Origin: Winogradskyella immobilis
GTDB lineage: Bacteria; Bacteroidota; Bacteroidia; Flavobacteriales; Flavobacteriaceae
Direction of reading: 5' to 3'
Assembly (NCBI RefSeq): GCF_021887715.1
Contig: NZ_JAIQXX010000001.1
Location: 1 to 64,000, forward strand
DNA length: 64,000 bases
Shown here: piece after piece, positions 7,579-16,895 of the stretch
How positions within the stretch are numbered: position 1 is the first letter of the stretch
Layout: every line of letters starts with the position of its first letter
Position numbers and translations under genes: made by a program
The notes under the pieces: model-generated
The model's database searches: none
The model's input: only the letters and a program-made list of their open reading frames with translations
Told to the model about the DNA's origin: nothing

Positions 7579-9218
7579 TGGCCTTAAAATCAACCAATCC
7601 TAAAACCACAGAAGCCTGGCTAAAATTACAATCTCATTTTTTAGAAATAAAAGACATACACCTTAAAGAATTATTTAAAAATGATCCGGGTAGAGCTGAT
7701 GATTTTACAATTAAGTGGGAGGATTTTTATGTAGATTTTTCTAAAAATAGAATGACTTCTAAAACTTTAGATTTATTACTCAATTTAGCCAATGAGTTAG
7801 ATTTAAAAGATGCTATTTCAAAATATTTCAATGGGGATATTATTAATAAAACGGAAGGAAGAGCAGTTTTACATACGGCATTAAGAGCAAAAGACGATAC
7901 AGAGGTATTTGTAGATGGTGAAAATGTAATACCAGAAGTATATAATGTTAGGCATAAAATAAAAATGTTTACTGATGCTGTAGTTAGCGGAGAACATAAA
8001 GGTTTTACAGGGCAAGACATAACGGATGTTGTAAATATTGGCATTGGAGGTTCAGATCTTGGGCCAGCTATGGTCGTTGATGCATTACAATATTATAAGA
8101 ACCATTTAAACACACACTTTGTTAGTAATGTAGACGGAGATCATTATCAAGAGGTTGTAAAACAATTAAATCCAGAGACTACACTTTTTGTCATTGTTTC
8201 TAAGACATTTACAACGCAAGAAACCTTATCTAATGCAAACTCTATAAGGTCTTGGTTTTTAAAAGCAATGCCAGAAGAAGCCATATCTAATCATTTTGTT
8301 GCAGTATCTACAAATATTGAAAGTGTAAAAGCATTTGGTATAGATGAAGTAAATATCTTTCCAATGAAAGATTGGGTAGGAGGTCGTTTTTCATTATGGA
8401 GCGCTGTTGGTTTGTCTATTAGTTTAGCAGTAGGAAATTCAAATTTTGAAGCTTTATTAAATGGAGCTCAAAGTATGGATAATCATTTTAAGACCGAAGA
8501 TTTCAATAAAAACATTCCTGTAATAGCAGCACTATTAACGATTTGGTATAATAATTTTTTCAATGCAGAAAGTGAAGCTATAATTCCATATACACAATAC
8601 CTCAATCAGTTTGCAACCTATTTGCAACAAGGAATTATGGAAAGTAATGGCAAGAGCATAGATAGACAAGGAAACAGAGTTAATTATGAAACAGGAACCT
8701 TAATTTGGGGTGAACCTGGCACAAATTCGCAACATGCTTTTTTTCAATTAATTCATCAAGGCACTAAGTTAATTCCTGCAGATTTTATAGGGTATAAAAA
8801 ATCATTGCATGGCAATAAAGATCATCATGATAAATTGATGTCCAATTATTTTGCACAAACCGAAGCATTAATGAATGGTAAAACCGAAAAAGAGGTTCTT
8901 TTAGAGCTTACAAAGGACAATTTGGCTCAAGAAGTTATTAACAACCTTTTGCCATTCAAAATCTTTGAAGGCAATAAACCAACTACATCTATACTTATAG
9001 ATCAATTAACTCCTAAAAGCTTAGGTAAATTAATTGCTATGTACGAGCATAAAATATTTGTACAAGGCATTATTTGGAACATATTCAGCTATGATCAATT
9101 TGGTGTTGAGCTAGGAAAACAACTCGCAAAAACTATTTTAGAAGAACTTTCTAGTGATAAAAGCCAAACTAAGCATGATACTTCAACCCAAAACCTTGTT
9201 AATTTTTATAAAGATTAG
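7578..9218 (+). CDS. pgi: Glucose-6-phosphate isomerase
   Basis: This cytosolic enzyme interconverts glucose 6-phosphate and fructose 6-phosphate in glycolysis and gluconeogenesis. At 546 residues it is the long form of the family. Signatures visible are DVVNIGIGGSDLGPAMV, the phosphate-binding VSKTFTTQET, the catalytic base Glu within QGIMESNGKSI, and GEPGTNSQHAFFQLIHQGTK with the ring-opening His. The start codon overlaps the preceding peptidase stop. A 163-base gap then separates it from the TonB receptor gene. Confidence 0.97.
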   Translation: MALKSTNPKTTEAWLKLQSHFLEIKDIHLKELFKNDPGRADDFTIKWEDFYVDFSKNRMTSKTLDLLLNLANELDLKDAISKYFNGDIINKTEGRAVLHTALRAKDDTEVFVDGENVIPEVYNVRHKIKMFTDAVVSGEHKGFTGQDITDVVNIGIGGSDLGPAMVVDALQYYKNHLNTHFVSNVDGDHYQEVVKQLNPETTLFVIVSKTFTTQETLSNANSIRSWFLKAMPEEAISNHFVAVSTNIESVKAFGIDEVNIFPMKDWVGGRFSLWSAVGLSISLAVGNSNFEALLNGAQSMDNHFKTEDFNKNIPVIAALLTIWYNNFFNAESEAIIPYTQYLNQFATYLQQGIMESNGKSIDRQGNRVNYETGTLIWGEPGTNSQHAFFQLIHQGTKLIPADFIGYKKSLHGNKDHHDKLMSNYFAQTEALMNGKTEKEVLLELTKDNLAQEVINNLLPFKIFEGNKPTTSILIDQLTPKSLGKLIAMYEHKIFVQGIIWNIFSYDQFGVELGKQLAKTILEELSSDKSQTKHDTSTQNLVNFYKD

Positions 9219-9381
9219 CATTTTTTTGTTAAAAAGTTTTAGATATATGTAATAAATATTATAAAATCATATTGATTTTATAATTAAATTAGTGTGTTAA
9301 ATTTATTAACATTTAGTTAATATTATAACAAACATGAGTCGTAATTTTACGGCATTATTAAAACAATCAACTTTAAAACAA

Positions 9382-12300
9382 ATGAAAAAAATTAATCAAT
9401 TTTTAGTATTGACGGTTGCACTATTATTTGCAACTATGTCATTTGCACAAGGTGTTACGACCTCGTCATTAGGAGGGAAAATAACAGATGATGCAGGTGA
9501 GCCATTACCAGGTGCCACAGTAGTTGCAGTCCATGTTCAAACAGGGACTAAGTATGGTGCAGCTACAGGTGATGATGGGTTTTACAGAATCTCAAACATG
9601 AGATCTGGCGGACCGTACAAAATAACGATATCTTACGTAGGGTTTAAAGACTATGTTCAAGAAAACGTGTTTTTACAATTAGGGCAATCAGAAAGGATAA
9701 GTACAGCTCTTTCTGAGTCAGCTACAGCGTTAGATGAAATATTAATAGTTGGTTCATCTAATGATGCTTTTGATACTAATAAAACAGGTGCCAGTACTAA
9801 AATTACCAGAAAGCAAGTTGAAGCACTTCCAAACCTATCTAGAGGTATAGCAGATTTTGCTAGATTAACACCACAGGCTCAGGTTATAGACGATAATGAA
9901 ATATCTATAGCAGGTCAGAATAATAGATTTAATTCCTTCTATGTTGATGGTACTATTAATAATGATGTTTTTGGTTTAGCAGGTTCAGGTACTAATGGAG
10001 GTCAGACAGGTGTTAATCCTATAAGTATTGATGCAATTGAATCGTTTCAAGTTAGTGTAGCCCCATACGATGTTAAAATTGGAGGTTTTGCAGGTGGAGC
10101 AATTAATGCCGTTACACGTTCAGGAACAAATGATTGGTCAGGTACGACATATTATCTTTTGAGAAATGAAGATTTAGCAGGTAGAACACCTGGAGATGTA
10201 GATGACAGGGAGAGATTAGCAGATTTTACAGCGCAGACTTATGGTGTTAGTGTTGGTGGCCCAATTATAAAAGATAAATTATTCTTTTTCCTAAATTATG
10301 AAGGACAGGATGATGAAACACCACAACCATTTGATGAAAGTACGTTTAATGGTACACCAGGAGCAGTAGACACGGTTAGAAATTTCCTTTTTAACAATTT
10401 TGGTTACGAAACAGGTGTAACTAACAGTACTAACTCATTAGAGAGTGATAAATTTTTCTTGAGATTAGATTATAACATTAATGATAAAAACAAATTATCT
10501 TTAAGAAATAACTACATTGATGCTTTACAAACAAGCACTGGTCGTTCATCGACAGGAACTATAAATTTTGCCAATTCAGGAAGAATTTTCGAATCAAAAA
10601 CGAATACAACAACTTTTGAGTGGAGTTATAGTGGAAAAAACACCGCAAATAATTTAATCTTGGGATATACAAATGTTAGAGATGATAGAAATGTCCTTGG
10701 TGATCCATTTCCAACAATTGAAATTAGAGATGATAATGGAACACGAATTTTTGCTGGGTCAGAACCTTTTTCTACGGCTAACAAATTAGATACAGATACA
10801 TTCACGTTGACTAATAACTTTGAAATTTATTCAGGAAGACACACAATTACATTAGGGACACACAATGAATATACAGATGTCGCTAATACATTCTTTGGAA
10901 GAAATTTTGGAGAATATACATATAACAGTCTGGAGGACTTTTTAAATGATGATGCTAACGAGTATAGAATTGGATATTCGCTTATTGGAGGTGTAGGAGA
11001 TAACTCTCAAGGTATAGCTGAGTTTGATGTATTTCAATTAGGACTTTATGTGCAAGATGAGGTGCAATTTTCAGATGATTTTAAGTTAACAGCAGGTTTG
11101 CGCTTTGATGTGCCTTTCTGGTCTGATGGTAGAGAGAATACAGATTTCAATACAAGAACCGTAGGTTTATTAGAAGCTTCAGGTAGAGATTTACAAGGTG
11201 CACGCGTAGGACAAGGACCAGACAATACCGTTCATGTTTCTCCAAGATTAGGATTTAATTGGGATGTTAACGGAGAAAATAAAACTCAAATCCGTGGTGG
11301 TTTAGGTATTTTTACTTCAAGAATTCCATTAGTATGGCCTGGAGGTGCATTTAATAATACAGGAACTACAGTGGGTGCATTTAGAACATTTGATGATGCA
11401 TTGATACCTGATTTTAACCCAGATGTTAATACGCAACAAAGACCAAACGATCCTTTCCAAGGAAATGTAGATTTATTAGCTGAAGATTTGCGTTTACCAC
11501 AAGTATTTAAATATAGTATAGCTGTAGATCAAAAAATTTGGGGTGGTATAACACTTTCAGGTGAAATTATTTTCAATGAAAGTATTCATGCGGTAAATTT
11601 TCAAAACCTTAACCTTGGCAACTCTACATTCTCTACAACTGGAGCAGGAGGTAGACAAAACTTTGGGTTTAGTGATGGTAATTTAATAGATGATACTTAT
11701 GAAGGTATTTTCTTAGTCTCTAATACTTCTGCAGGAGACTCATGGAATGCTAATTTTTCTGCAACTAAAAATTTCAACTCATCTTTTATAGATGCTAATA
11801 TTAGCGCCACATTTTCTTACGGAGAGTCAGATGTTTTATTTGACGGGACATCATCTCAAATTATTTCTAACTGGGCATTTAACGAAAGTGTCAATGGTTC
11901 AAATAACTTACCTATTTCAACCTCTGATTTTGATCCTGGAAGTAGAGTCATTAGTAATGCTGTTGTTGATTTTAAATGGACGCCGAATATAAAAACTAGG
12001 TTAGGATTGTTTTATGAAGGTAGAGAAGGGAGACCATTTTCTTATGTAATTGGTGGAAGAGGATCTGAAGACTTAATTGATGATACAGGCGAAGGGTTTT
12101 TAGCTTTACCATTTGTTCCTTCATCTTTTGAAGAAGCTAATTTAATAGATGATGGAGATTTTACAGCAGCACAGCAATGGGAGGCTTTAAACGCTTTTAT
12201 TTCTAGTGATGAGCATTTAAGAGAAAGAAGAGGACAGTTTGCTGAGCGCAATGGATCTAGAAGTGATTGGAGTCATATTATAGATTTAAAGTTTGAGCAA

Positions 12301-12579
12301 GAGTTTTCATTAAATATTAATAATAAAAAACATACATTAGCATTTACTGCAGATATTTTTAACTTCACTAACTTCTTAAATGAAGATTGGGGTAGACGTT
12401 TCTTTACAGGTGGATTTGATACCGCTACATTATTAAATTTTGAAGGTTTTGCAGCAGACGGTACAACACCTCAGTTTACATATAATGACAGAGTAGCTAG
12501 TACAATAAATCAAATTGATGATGCAGGTTTACAATCATCAAGATGGCAAATGCAGTTTGGAGTTAGATATTCTTTCTAG
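9382..12579 (+). CDS. Oar-like TonB-dependent outer-membrane receptor
   Basis: The ATG at 9382 begins a signal peptide (MKKINQFLVLTVALLFATMSFAQ); an upstream in-frame ATG at 9334 would bury it. After it come a carboxypeptidase-regulatory-like beta-sandwich (GGKITDDAGEPLPGATVVA), a plug domain (about residues 110-230) and a large beta-barrel ending in an aromatic residue (FGVRYSF). The pattern fits the Oar-like subfamily of TonB-dependent transporters. No SusD-like lipoprotein gene follows, so it is not a classical glycan importer pair. Its ligand cannot be told from the sequence. A terminator lies about 30 bases downstream. Confidence 0.9.
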   Translation: MKKINQFLVLTVALLFATMSFAQGVTTSSLGGKITDDAGEPLPGATVVAVHVQTGTKYGAATGDDGFYRISNMRSGGPYKITISYVGFKDYVQENVFLQLGQSERISTALSESATALDEILIVGSSNDAFDTNKTGASTKITRKQVEALPNLSRGIADFARLTPQAQVIDDNEISIAGQNNRFNSFYVDGTINNDVFGLAGSGTNGGQTGVNPISIDAIESFQVSVAPYDVKIGGFAGGAINAVTRSGTNDWSGTTYYLLRNEDLAGRTPGDVDDRERLADFTAQTYGVSVGGPIIKDKLFFFLNYEGQDDETPQPFDESTFNGTPGAVDTVRNFLFNNFGYETGVTNSTNSLESDKFFLRLDYNINDKNKLSLRNNYIDALQTSTGRSSTGTINFANSGRIFESKTNTTTFEWSYSGKNTANNLILGYTNVRDDRNVLGDPFPTIEIRDDNGTRIFAGSEPFSTANKLDTDTFTLTNNFEIYSGRHTITLGTHNEYTDVANTFFGRNFGEYTYNSLEDFLNDDANEYRIGYSLIGGVGDNSQGIAEFDVFQLGLYVQDEVQFSDDFKLTAGLRFDVPFWSDGRENTDFNTRTVGLLEASGRDLQGARVGQGPDNTVHVSPRLGFNWDVNGENKTQIRGGLGIFTSRIPLVWPGGAFNNTGTTVGAFRTFDDALIPDFNPDVNTQQRPNDPFQGNVDLLAEDLRLPQVFKYSIAVDQKIWGGITLSGEIIFNESIHAVNFQNLNLGNSTFSTTGAGGRQNFGFSDGNLIDDTYEGIFLVSNTSAGDSWNANFSATKNFNSSFIDANISATFSYGESDVLFDGTSSQIISNWAFNESVNGSNNLPISTSDFDPGSRVISNAVVDFKWTPNIKTRLGLFYEGREGRPFSYVIGGRGSEDLIDDTGEGFLALPFVPSSFEEANLIDDGDFTAAQQWEALNAFISSDEHLRERRGQFAERNGSRSDWSHIIDLKFEQEFSLNINNKKHTLAFTADIFNFTNFLNEDWGRRFFTGGFDTATLLNFEGFAADGTTPQFTYNDRVASTINQIDDAGLQSSRWQMQFGVRYSF

Positions 12580-12610
12580 ATTTTAACTACTAATTAAAGT
12601 GTAATTAAAA

Positions 12611-12638
12611 AAGCGCAATCATTATGATTGCGCTTTTT
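12611..12638. terminator. Bidirectional terminator between the receptor gene and gldD
   Basis: The stem AAGCGCAATCA (12611-12621) pairs with TGATTGCGCTT (12625-12635) across a three-base loop, with A-runs before and T-runs after. It sits between convergent genes and can serve both. Confidence 0.88.
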
Positions 12639-12660
12639 ACTTTTCAGGTAAAAACTAGTT

Positions 12661-13236
12661 TTAATCTTTCCACTCTAAACTTTCCATAATTTGTCTAATA
12701 TCATTTTTTAAATAAATAGCAGCCGGATATATAGAATCATAATTTGGTTTTGCATAGAAATATAAAGAACCACTTAAAAAGTGATTTATACTATCTGTAA
12801 CGTAGAACTGAGATTGAGAGGCTGCATTACCTCCTACTTCATAAAACATGCCGTAAACGCTCTTGTTTGGGTTTTCATAAAGGTTACTTTGTATCTCATC
12901 GGCTTTGGTAGTATGCTTTTGAGTTAAGTTTTGAGCATCTCTTAGTAAACTATCCAAATTATTAGCTTTTACCTTTCTGTAAGTTAAATAGATAGTCCCT
13001 TTTAAATCGGGATACTCAATATTAATACCATAAGATTCTCCATTGTTTTCTTTTTTTATAGATGCTACAGGTTTTGCTTTATTGTTTTGATCATAAGAAA
13101 AAGGTAAAGGAAGATTGATTTTTTTATATTTAGGCCTTGAATATTCTAACCTTAAGAAGCCTTTAGGTTTAGGTAATGGATCATTTCCGCAACCGATAAG
13201 AAATAAAGAGAATAATGGAATTATAATACGTTTCAT
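12661..13236 (-). CDS. gldD: Gliding motility lipoprotein GldD
   Basis: This 191-residue lipoprotein (MKRIIIPLFSLFLIGCGNDP, with a lipobox Cys) matches GldD: the mature protein opens with LPKPKGFLRLEYSRPKYK and keeps the family's LPFSYD segment. In Flavobacterium johnsoniae, gldD is required for gliding and for the type IX secretion-linked machinery, though its molecular task is unsettled. It lies one base downstream of gldE in a minus-strand run mutY-ssb-gldE-gldD, an order I recognise from other flavobacteria. The run ends at the terminator at 12611-12638. Confidence 0.93.
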   Translation of the reverse strand: MKRIIIPLFSLFLIGCGNDPLPKPKGFLRLEYSRPKYKKINLPLPFSYDQNNKAKPVASIKKENNGESYGINIEYPDLKGTIYLTYRKVKANNLDSLLRDAQNLTQKHTTKADEIQSNLYENPNKSVYGMFYEVGGNAASQSQFYVTDSINHFLSGSLYFYAKPNYDSIYPAAIYLKNDIRQIMESLEWKD

Positions 13237-13237
13237 C

Positions 13238-14569
13238 TTAATTTAAAATGGTTAATTTAATTTGCTTAATGCGTTTTTTTTCAATGGATTCTACAATAAA
13301 AACGTAGTTTTTAAAATTTATTTTACTTCCTATTCTAGGGAAACCACCAGAAATCTCTAATACGAATCCTGCTATAGTTTCGGCTTCACCTCTTTTTGCT
13401 TCAAAATTAGAACTGTCTTCTAGTTCTATTATTTTATAAACATCTTTTAATGGAGTTTTACCATCAAACCTGTAATTATTAGTGTCTATTTTAGTGTAAT
13501 TTAAATCGTCATCATCATACTCATCACTTATATCCCCAACAATTTCTTCTATAATGTCTTCTAATGATATTAAGCCAGATGTGCCTCCATACTCATCAAC
13601 AACAATAGCTAAGTGTACTTTTTTTATTTGAAACTCTTGCATTAAATCATCTAACTTTTTGTTTTCGGGAACAAAGAAAGGAGATCTAAGTATTGATGTC
13701 CAATCAAATGCTTTCTTACTTAAATGAGGTAATAAATCCTTAGCATATAATATGCCTATAACAGAATCAATATTGTCTTTATAAACAGGAATACGAGAAA
13801 AGCCTTTATTTATAATCTCAGGAATAATAGCAGTATAATCTTCTTCAATATTTAAAGCAAAGATATCCATACGAGGACGCATAACTTCTTTAGTATCTGT
13901 ATTTCCGAAGGATACAATGCTTTTTAAAATTTTTTGTTCTTCTTGTGTGGTATCTTCAGTATCGGTAAGTTCAAGTGCTTGAGATAATTGGTCAACACTA
14001 ATATTAGAGCGTTGTTTGCCTAATGTATTTTGAATTTTTAAAGTTAAAAACTGCATAGGAATACTTAAGGGAGAAAAAAGAACATCTAACAGCTTTATAG
14101 GCCGTATTATAAAAGTTGAAAACTTAACACTATTTCTACGCGCATATATTTTAGGAATAATCTCTCCAAACAAAAGAATTAAAAACGTAGCTAGGATAAC
14201 TTTTAAGAAAAAGTTGAAATCAATTTTAAAAAAATAGAAGTCAATAGTATAATTGACATCGGCTAAAATAATATCTCCAATTGAAGCAAATAAAATAACA
14301 ATTGCAATATTAATAAAGTTATTTGCAACTAATATTGTAGCCAAAAGTTTTTTAGGGTATTCTAATAATTTGGCAATAATAGACATGTTCTTAGAGCCAT
14401 CTTCTAAACCTTTATCAATATCTGTTTTTGTTAATGAAAATAATGCAACTTCAGAGCCAGAAATTAAAGCAGAGCATAATAATAATAGAATAAGTATAAT
14501 TATACTTGATAGTAAGGATGTGTTTAAAAGAATAAATGATATTAATAAACTTGCGGGCTCAAGATCCAA
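13238..14569 (-). CDS. gldE: Gliding motility-associated protein GldE
   Basis: This inner-membrane protein of the CorC/HlyC (CNNM-like) family has an N-terminal DUF21 region with several membrane segments (to about residue 190), a CBS-domain pair (about 210-330, with HLAIVVDEYGGTSGLISLEDIIEEIVGDI) and a C-terminal CorC_HlyC domain. GldE supports gliding in F. johnsoniae and may stabilise GldD. The start appears to be TTG at 14569, giving MDLEPAS; GldE homologues begin similarly, and the next in-frame ATG is dozens of codons later and would remove membrane segments. It is followed after one base by gldD. Confidence 0.92.
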   Translation of the reverse strand: MDLEPASLLISFILLNTSLLSSIIILILLLLCSALISGSEVALFSLTKTDIDKGLEDGSKNMSIIAKLLEYPKKLLATILVANNFINIAIVILFASIGDIILADVNYTIDFYFFKIDFNFFLKVILATFLILLFGEIIPKIYARRNSVKFSTFIIRPIKLLDVLFSPLSIPMQFLTLKIQNTLGKQRSNISVDQLSQALELTDTEDTTQEEQKILKSIVSFGNTDTKEVMRPRMDIFALNIEEDYTAIIPEIINKGFSRIPVYKDNIDSVIGILYAKDLLPHLSKKAFDWTSILRSPFFVPENKKLDDLMQEFQIKKVHLAIVVDEYGGTSGLISLEDIIEEIVGDISDEYDDDDLNYTKIDTNNYRFDGKTPLKDVYKIIELEDSSNFEAKRGEAETIAGFVLEISGGFPRIGSKINFKNYVFIVESIEKKRIKQIKLTILN

Positions 14570-14593
14570 AATTAAACGTTTAAATTAATAGTA

Positions 14594-15028
14594 TTAAAAT
14601 GGCAAATCATCATTGTCATTACTTGCTATATCAGATGAAGTAGGTTGAGTTTGAGGTGTATTTTGTTGCGGAGTAGAATTTTGCTGTTCATTTTTATTGG
14701 TCAAAAATGTAAAATCAGAGCATTGTATTTCAGTAGAATAACGTTCAGTTCCTTTATCATCTGTCCATTTTCTAGTTTTTATACGACCTTCAATATATAC
14801 TTTATCTCCCTTGCTCAAATATTTTTCACAGATCTCAGCAGCCTTATTTCTAACTACAATATTATGCCATTCGGTATTAGAAACACGTTCGTTGGTTTGT
14901 TTATTAGTATAAGTCTCGTTTGTTGCTAGTGGAAAACGACCAACACAGTTTTTATCATCAAAATAATGCATTTTTACTTCATCTCCTAAATGCCCAATAA
15001 GCATCACTTTATTTAATGTTCCTGACAT
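14594..15028 (-). CDS. ssb: Single-stranded DNA-binding protein
   Basis: This 144-residue protein has an N-terminal OB fold (about residues 1-108, starting MSGTLNKVMLIGHLGDEVKM and including WHNIVVRNKAAEICEKYL) and a Gln/Thr/Pro-rich linker. It ends in the acidic DDLPF tip that recruits replication and repair proteins. It binds ssDNA as a tetramer in replication, recombination and repair. It lies between mutY and gldE on the minus strand. The short length is typical of flavobacterial SSB. Confidence 0.95.
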   Translation of the reverse strand: MSGTLNKVMLIGHLGDEVKMHYFDDKNCVGRFPLATNETYTNKQTNERVSNTEWHNIVVRNKAAEICEKYLSKGDKVYIEGRIKTRKWTDDKGTERYSTEIQCSDFTFLTNKNEQQNSTPQQNTPQTQPTSSDIASNDNDDLPF

Positions 15029-15112
15029 AATTATTCTATTTAATTGAAATACAAAATTAAACCTTTTATAATCGGTTCTTTAAAATTAAGAAAAAATTGC
15101 GATTTTTTAAAT

Positions 15113-16153
15113 TTAAAAATTGAATTCATTTATAAAATTACTAATCAATACAGGAGTAGGATAAGATTTTAATTTTGAAAACGGAATTGCTTCTTTTGGT
15201 AACGCTTTAGTCTCAATAATCCAGAATTTAGTATGTAAGTGTTGATGAGATAACTTGTGGATTTTATCGGTTTTATTATATAAACTATAATCAAAATCAA
15301 TATCTTTTAAAAGATAGGTTTTAACCTTTAAAAGATGAAATTCATCAACAGAAATACTCTTTTCGGTTTCTATTAATGGAAATTGATATAAGTTTTGCCA
15401 TATTCCTTTTTTTACACGTTGTTCAAAAAGCACATTATTATTAGAATCGATACAGACTAAAAAGTTGAAATATTTCTGAGTAACCTTTACCTTTTTTAAC
15501 TTAACAGGTAATGCTTGTATTTTATTCTTTTTTAATGCTAAACAAGAGTTGTTTAGAGGGCAAATATTACAATTAGGATTTTTAGGTTTGCATTGTCTAG
15601 AACCAAAATCCATAATAGCTTGGTTAAAAATAGCAGGTGCTTCTTTGTCTATTAATGTAGAAGCTAAAACTTTGAATTCTTTAATTCCTTTTGTAGAATT
15701 TATAGGAGTATTGATATCAAAAAAACGCGATAGTATTCTATAGACATTCCCATCAACAACAGCGGCAGGCTCGTTAAAAGCAATAGACGCAATAGCACTA
15801 GCTGTGTAATCTCCAACACCTTTTAGCTTTATAATATCACTATAGGTATTTGGAAAAACACCATTTAATTCACTAACAATGTGCTTTGCGGTAAAATGCA
15901 AATTTCTTGCTCTAGAATAATAACCTAAACCTTGCCAAAGTTTTAGTACGTCTTGTTCGGGGGCTTTTGCTAAATCAAAAACAGTTGGAAATGTAGAAAC
16001 AAAAGCTTCGTAATAAGGCAGCCCTTGTTTCACTTGTGTTTGTTGTAAAATGATTTCAGACAGCCATATAAAGTATGGATTTTTGGTTTTTCTCCAAGGA
16101 AAATCTCTTTTATTTTCTGAATACCAATAAGTTATCGTTTTGCTAAAATTCAT
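15113..16153 (-). CDS. mutY: A/G-specific adenine glycosylase
   Basis: MutY removes adenine misincorporated opposite 8-oxoguanine. The 346-residue protein has the helix-hairpin-helix (LKGVGDYTASAIASIAF) and the catalytic Asp in VVDGNVYRIL. The [4Fe-4S] loop is CKPKNPNCNICPLNNSC, with the C-x6-C-x2-C-x5-C spacing. A C-terminal NUDIX-like domain recognises 8-oxoG. The catalytic Glu lies in SEIILQQTQV. It is the first gene of the minus-strand group with ssb, gldE and gldD, and is transcribed divergently from HU. Confidence 0.95.
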   Translation of the reverse strand: MNFSKTITYWYSENKRDFPWRKTKNPYFIWLSEIILQQTQVKQGLPYYEAFVSTFPTVFDLAKAPEQDVLKLWQGLGYYSRARNLHFTAKHIVSELNGVFPNTYSDIIKLKGVGDYTASAIASIAFNEPAAVVDGNVYRILSRFFDINTPINSTKGIKEFKVLASTLIDKEAPAIFNQAIMDFGSRQCKPKNPNCNICPLNNSCLALKKNKIQALPVKLKKVKVTQKYFNFLVCIDSNNNVLFEQRVKKGIWQNLYQFPLIETEKSISVDEFHLLKVKTYLLKDIDFDYSLYNKTDKIHKLSHQHLHTKFWIIETKALPKEAIPFSKLKSYPTPVLISNFINEFNF

Positions 16154-16216
16154 TCAAATGAAAAATTGTAGAGGCTAAATTAAATCTTTATTACGTTAAA
16201 TTTTAATTAATTACGC

Positions 16217-16248
16217 TTGAAATATTGAATATAAATTACATATATTTG
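16217..16248 (+). promoter_or_regulatory. Bacteroidota-type promoter for the HU gene
   Basis: TTG at 16217-16219 and TATATTTG at 16241-16248 fit the -33/-7 pattern with a 21-base spacer. The HU start codon lies about 40 bases downstream. Confidence 0.65.
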
Positions 16249-16287
16249 CATCCCTTATAATTAATAGTAAAATAAAATAATAGCAAA

Positions 16288-16578
16288 ATGACAAAAGCTG
16301 ATTTAGTAGCTAAAATATCTGATAAATTAGGTATTGAAAAAGGAGACGTACAAGCAACTGTAGAGTCTTTTATGGAAGAAGTAAAAACTTCATTAGAAAG
16401 TGGTGATAATGTTTATTTAAGAGGTTTTGGAAGCTTTATAGTTAAAACAAGAGCAGAAAAAACTGGACGTAACATTTCTAAGAATACAACAATTAAAATA
16501 CCAGCGCACAACATACCAGCATTTAAGCCTGCTAAAGTGTTTTTAGAAGGAGTAAAGTCTAATGTTGAAGTTAATTAA
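16288..16578 (+). CDS. HU family DNA-binding protein
   Basis: A 96-residue histone-like protein that bends and compacts DNA as a dimer. The N-terminal helices (MTKADLVAKISDKLGIEKGDV) and the beta-arm region (LRGFGSFIVKTRAEKTGRN, then the KIPAHNIPAFKPAKVF tail) are diagnostic of HU/IHF. The conserved Pro that intercalates into DNA is in KIPAHN. It has its own promoter and precedes the small basic protein gene by 38 bases, so both may be on one transcript. Confidence 0.95.
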   Translation: MTKADLVAKISDKLGIEKGDVQATVESFMEEVKTSLESGDNVYLRGFGSFIVKTRAEKTGRNISKNTTIKIPAHNIPAFKPAKVFLEGVKSNVEVN

Positions 16579-16616
16579 AACATTAAAATAAAATATTAAT
16601 TTAAAACATCTTATTT

Positions 16617-16706
16617 ATGCCAAGTGGTAAAAAAAGAAAAAGACACAAGGTAGCGACGCATAAGCGTAAAAAACGTAGACGCGCTAATCGTCACAAAAAG
16701 AAATAA
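16617..16706 (+). CDS. 29-residue strongly basic protein, candidate ribosomal protein
   Basis: An ATG frame of 29 codons beginning MPSGKKRKRHKVATHKRKKR and ending in HKKK. Apart from a few small residues the protein is Lys, Arg and His, as in tiny rRNA-binding proteins. From memory, near-identical short proteins are conserved in flavobacteria and resemble the COX24/AURKAIP1-type (mS38-like) ribosomal family; I cannot verify this here. It lies between HU and a terminator and is well expressed if it shares the HU transcript. It is easily missed by gene callers with a length cut-off. Confidence 0.75.
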   Translation: MPSGKKRKRHKVATHKRKKRRRANRHKKK

Positions 16707-16710
16707 GCCA

Positions 16711-16736
16711 AAAGTAGTTTTTAAAACTACTTTTTC
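16711..16736 (+). terminator. Terminator after the small basic protein gene
   Basis: AAAGTAGTTTT (16711-16721) pairs with AAAACTACTTT (16723-16733), followed by T residues. It lies five bases past the stop of the 29-codon gene. Confidence 0.8.
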
Positions 16737-16763
16737 GCTTTAAAAAAACGTTCTTTGATATAT

Positions 16764-16882
16764 AATTTAGTGCTGTATTTAATAGATTGCACACTAAATT
16801 TGCTGGAAATTCCGAATAAATATCGGAACATCCTGTGTCAAAAAATTAAGTGAAATCCATCTGTCTCAACGAAGAGATAGAT
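16764..16882 (+). promoter_or_regulatory. Structured leader of the RNase E/G gene
   Basis: Three hairpins stand in tandem before the start codon. AATTTAGTG (16764-16772) pairs with CACTAAATT (16792-16800). TTCCGA (16810-16815) pairs with TCGGAA (16823-16828). ATCTGTCTC (16859-16867) pairs with GAGATAGAT (16874-16882) through one G-U pair. None is followed by a T-run, so these look like leader-RNA structure rather than terminators. By analogy with E. coli rne the leader could serve autoregulation; that is inference. Confidence 0.5.
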
Positions 16883-16895
16883 ATAAATTAACAAC

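Noticed and set aside
11792-11992. Plus-strand frame inside the TonB-dependent receptor gene
   Set aside because: The receptor frame is continuous through this stretch; there is no sign of a frameshift.
9382-12579. Polysaccharide utilisation locus centred on the TonB-dependent receptor
   Set aside because: No SusD-like gene or glycosidase is adjacent, and the receptor fits the Oar-like group rather than SusC.
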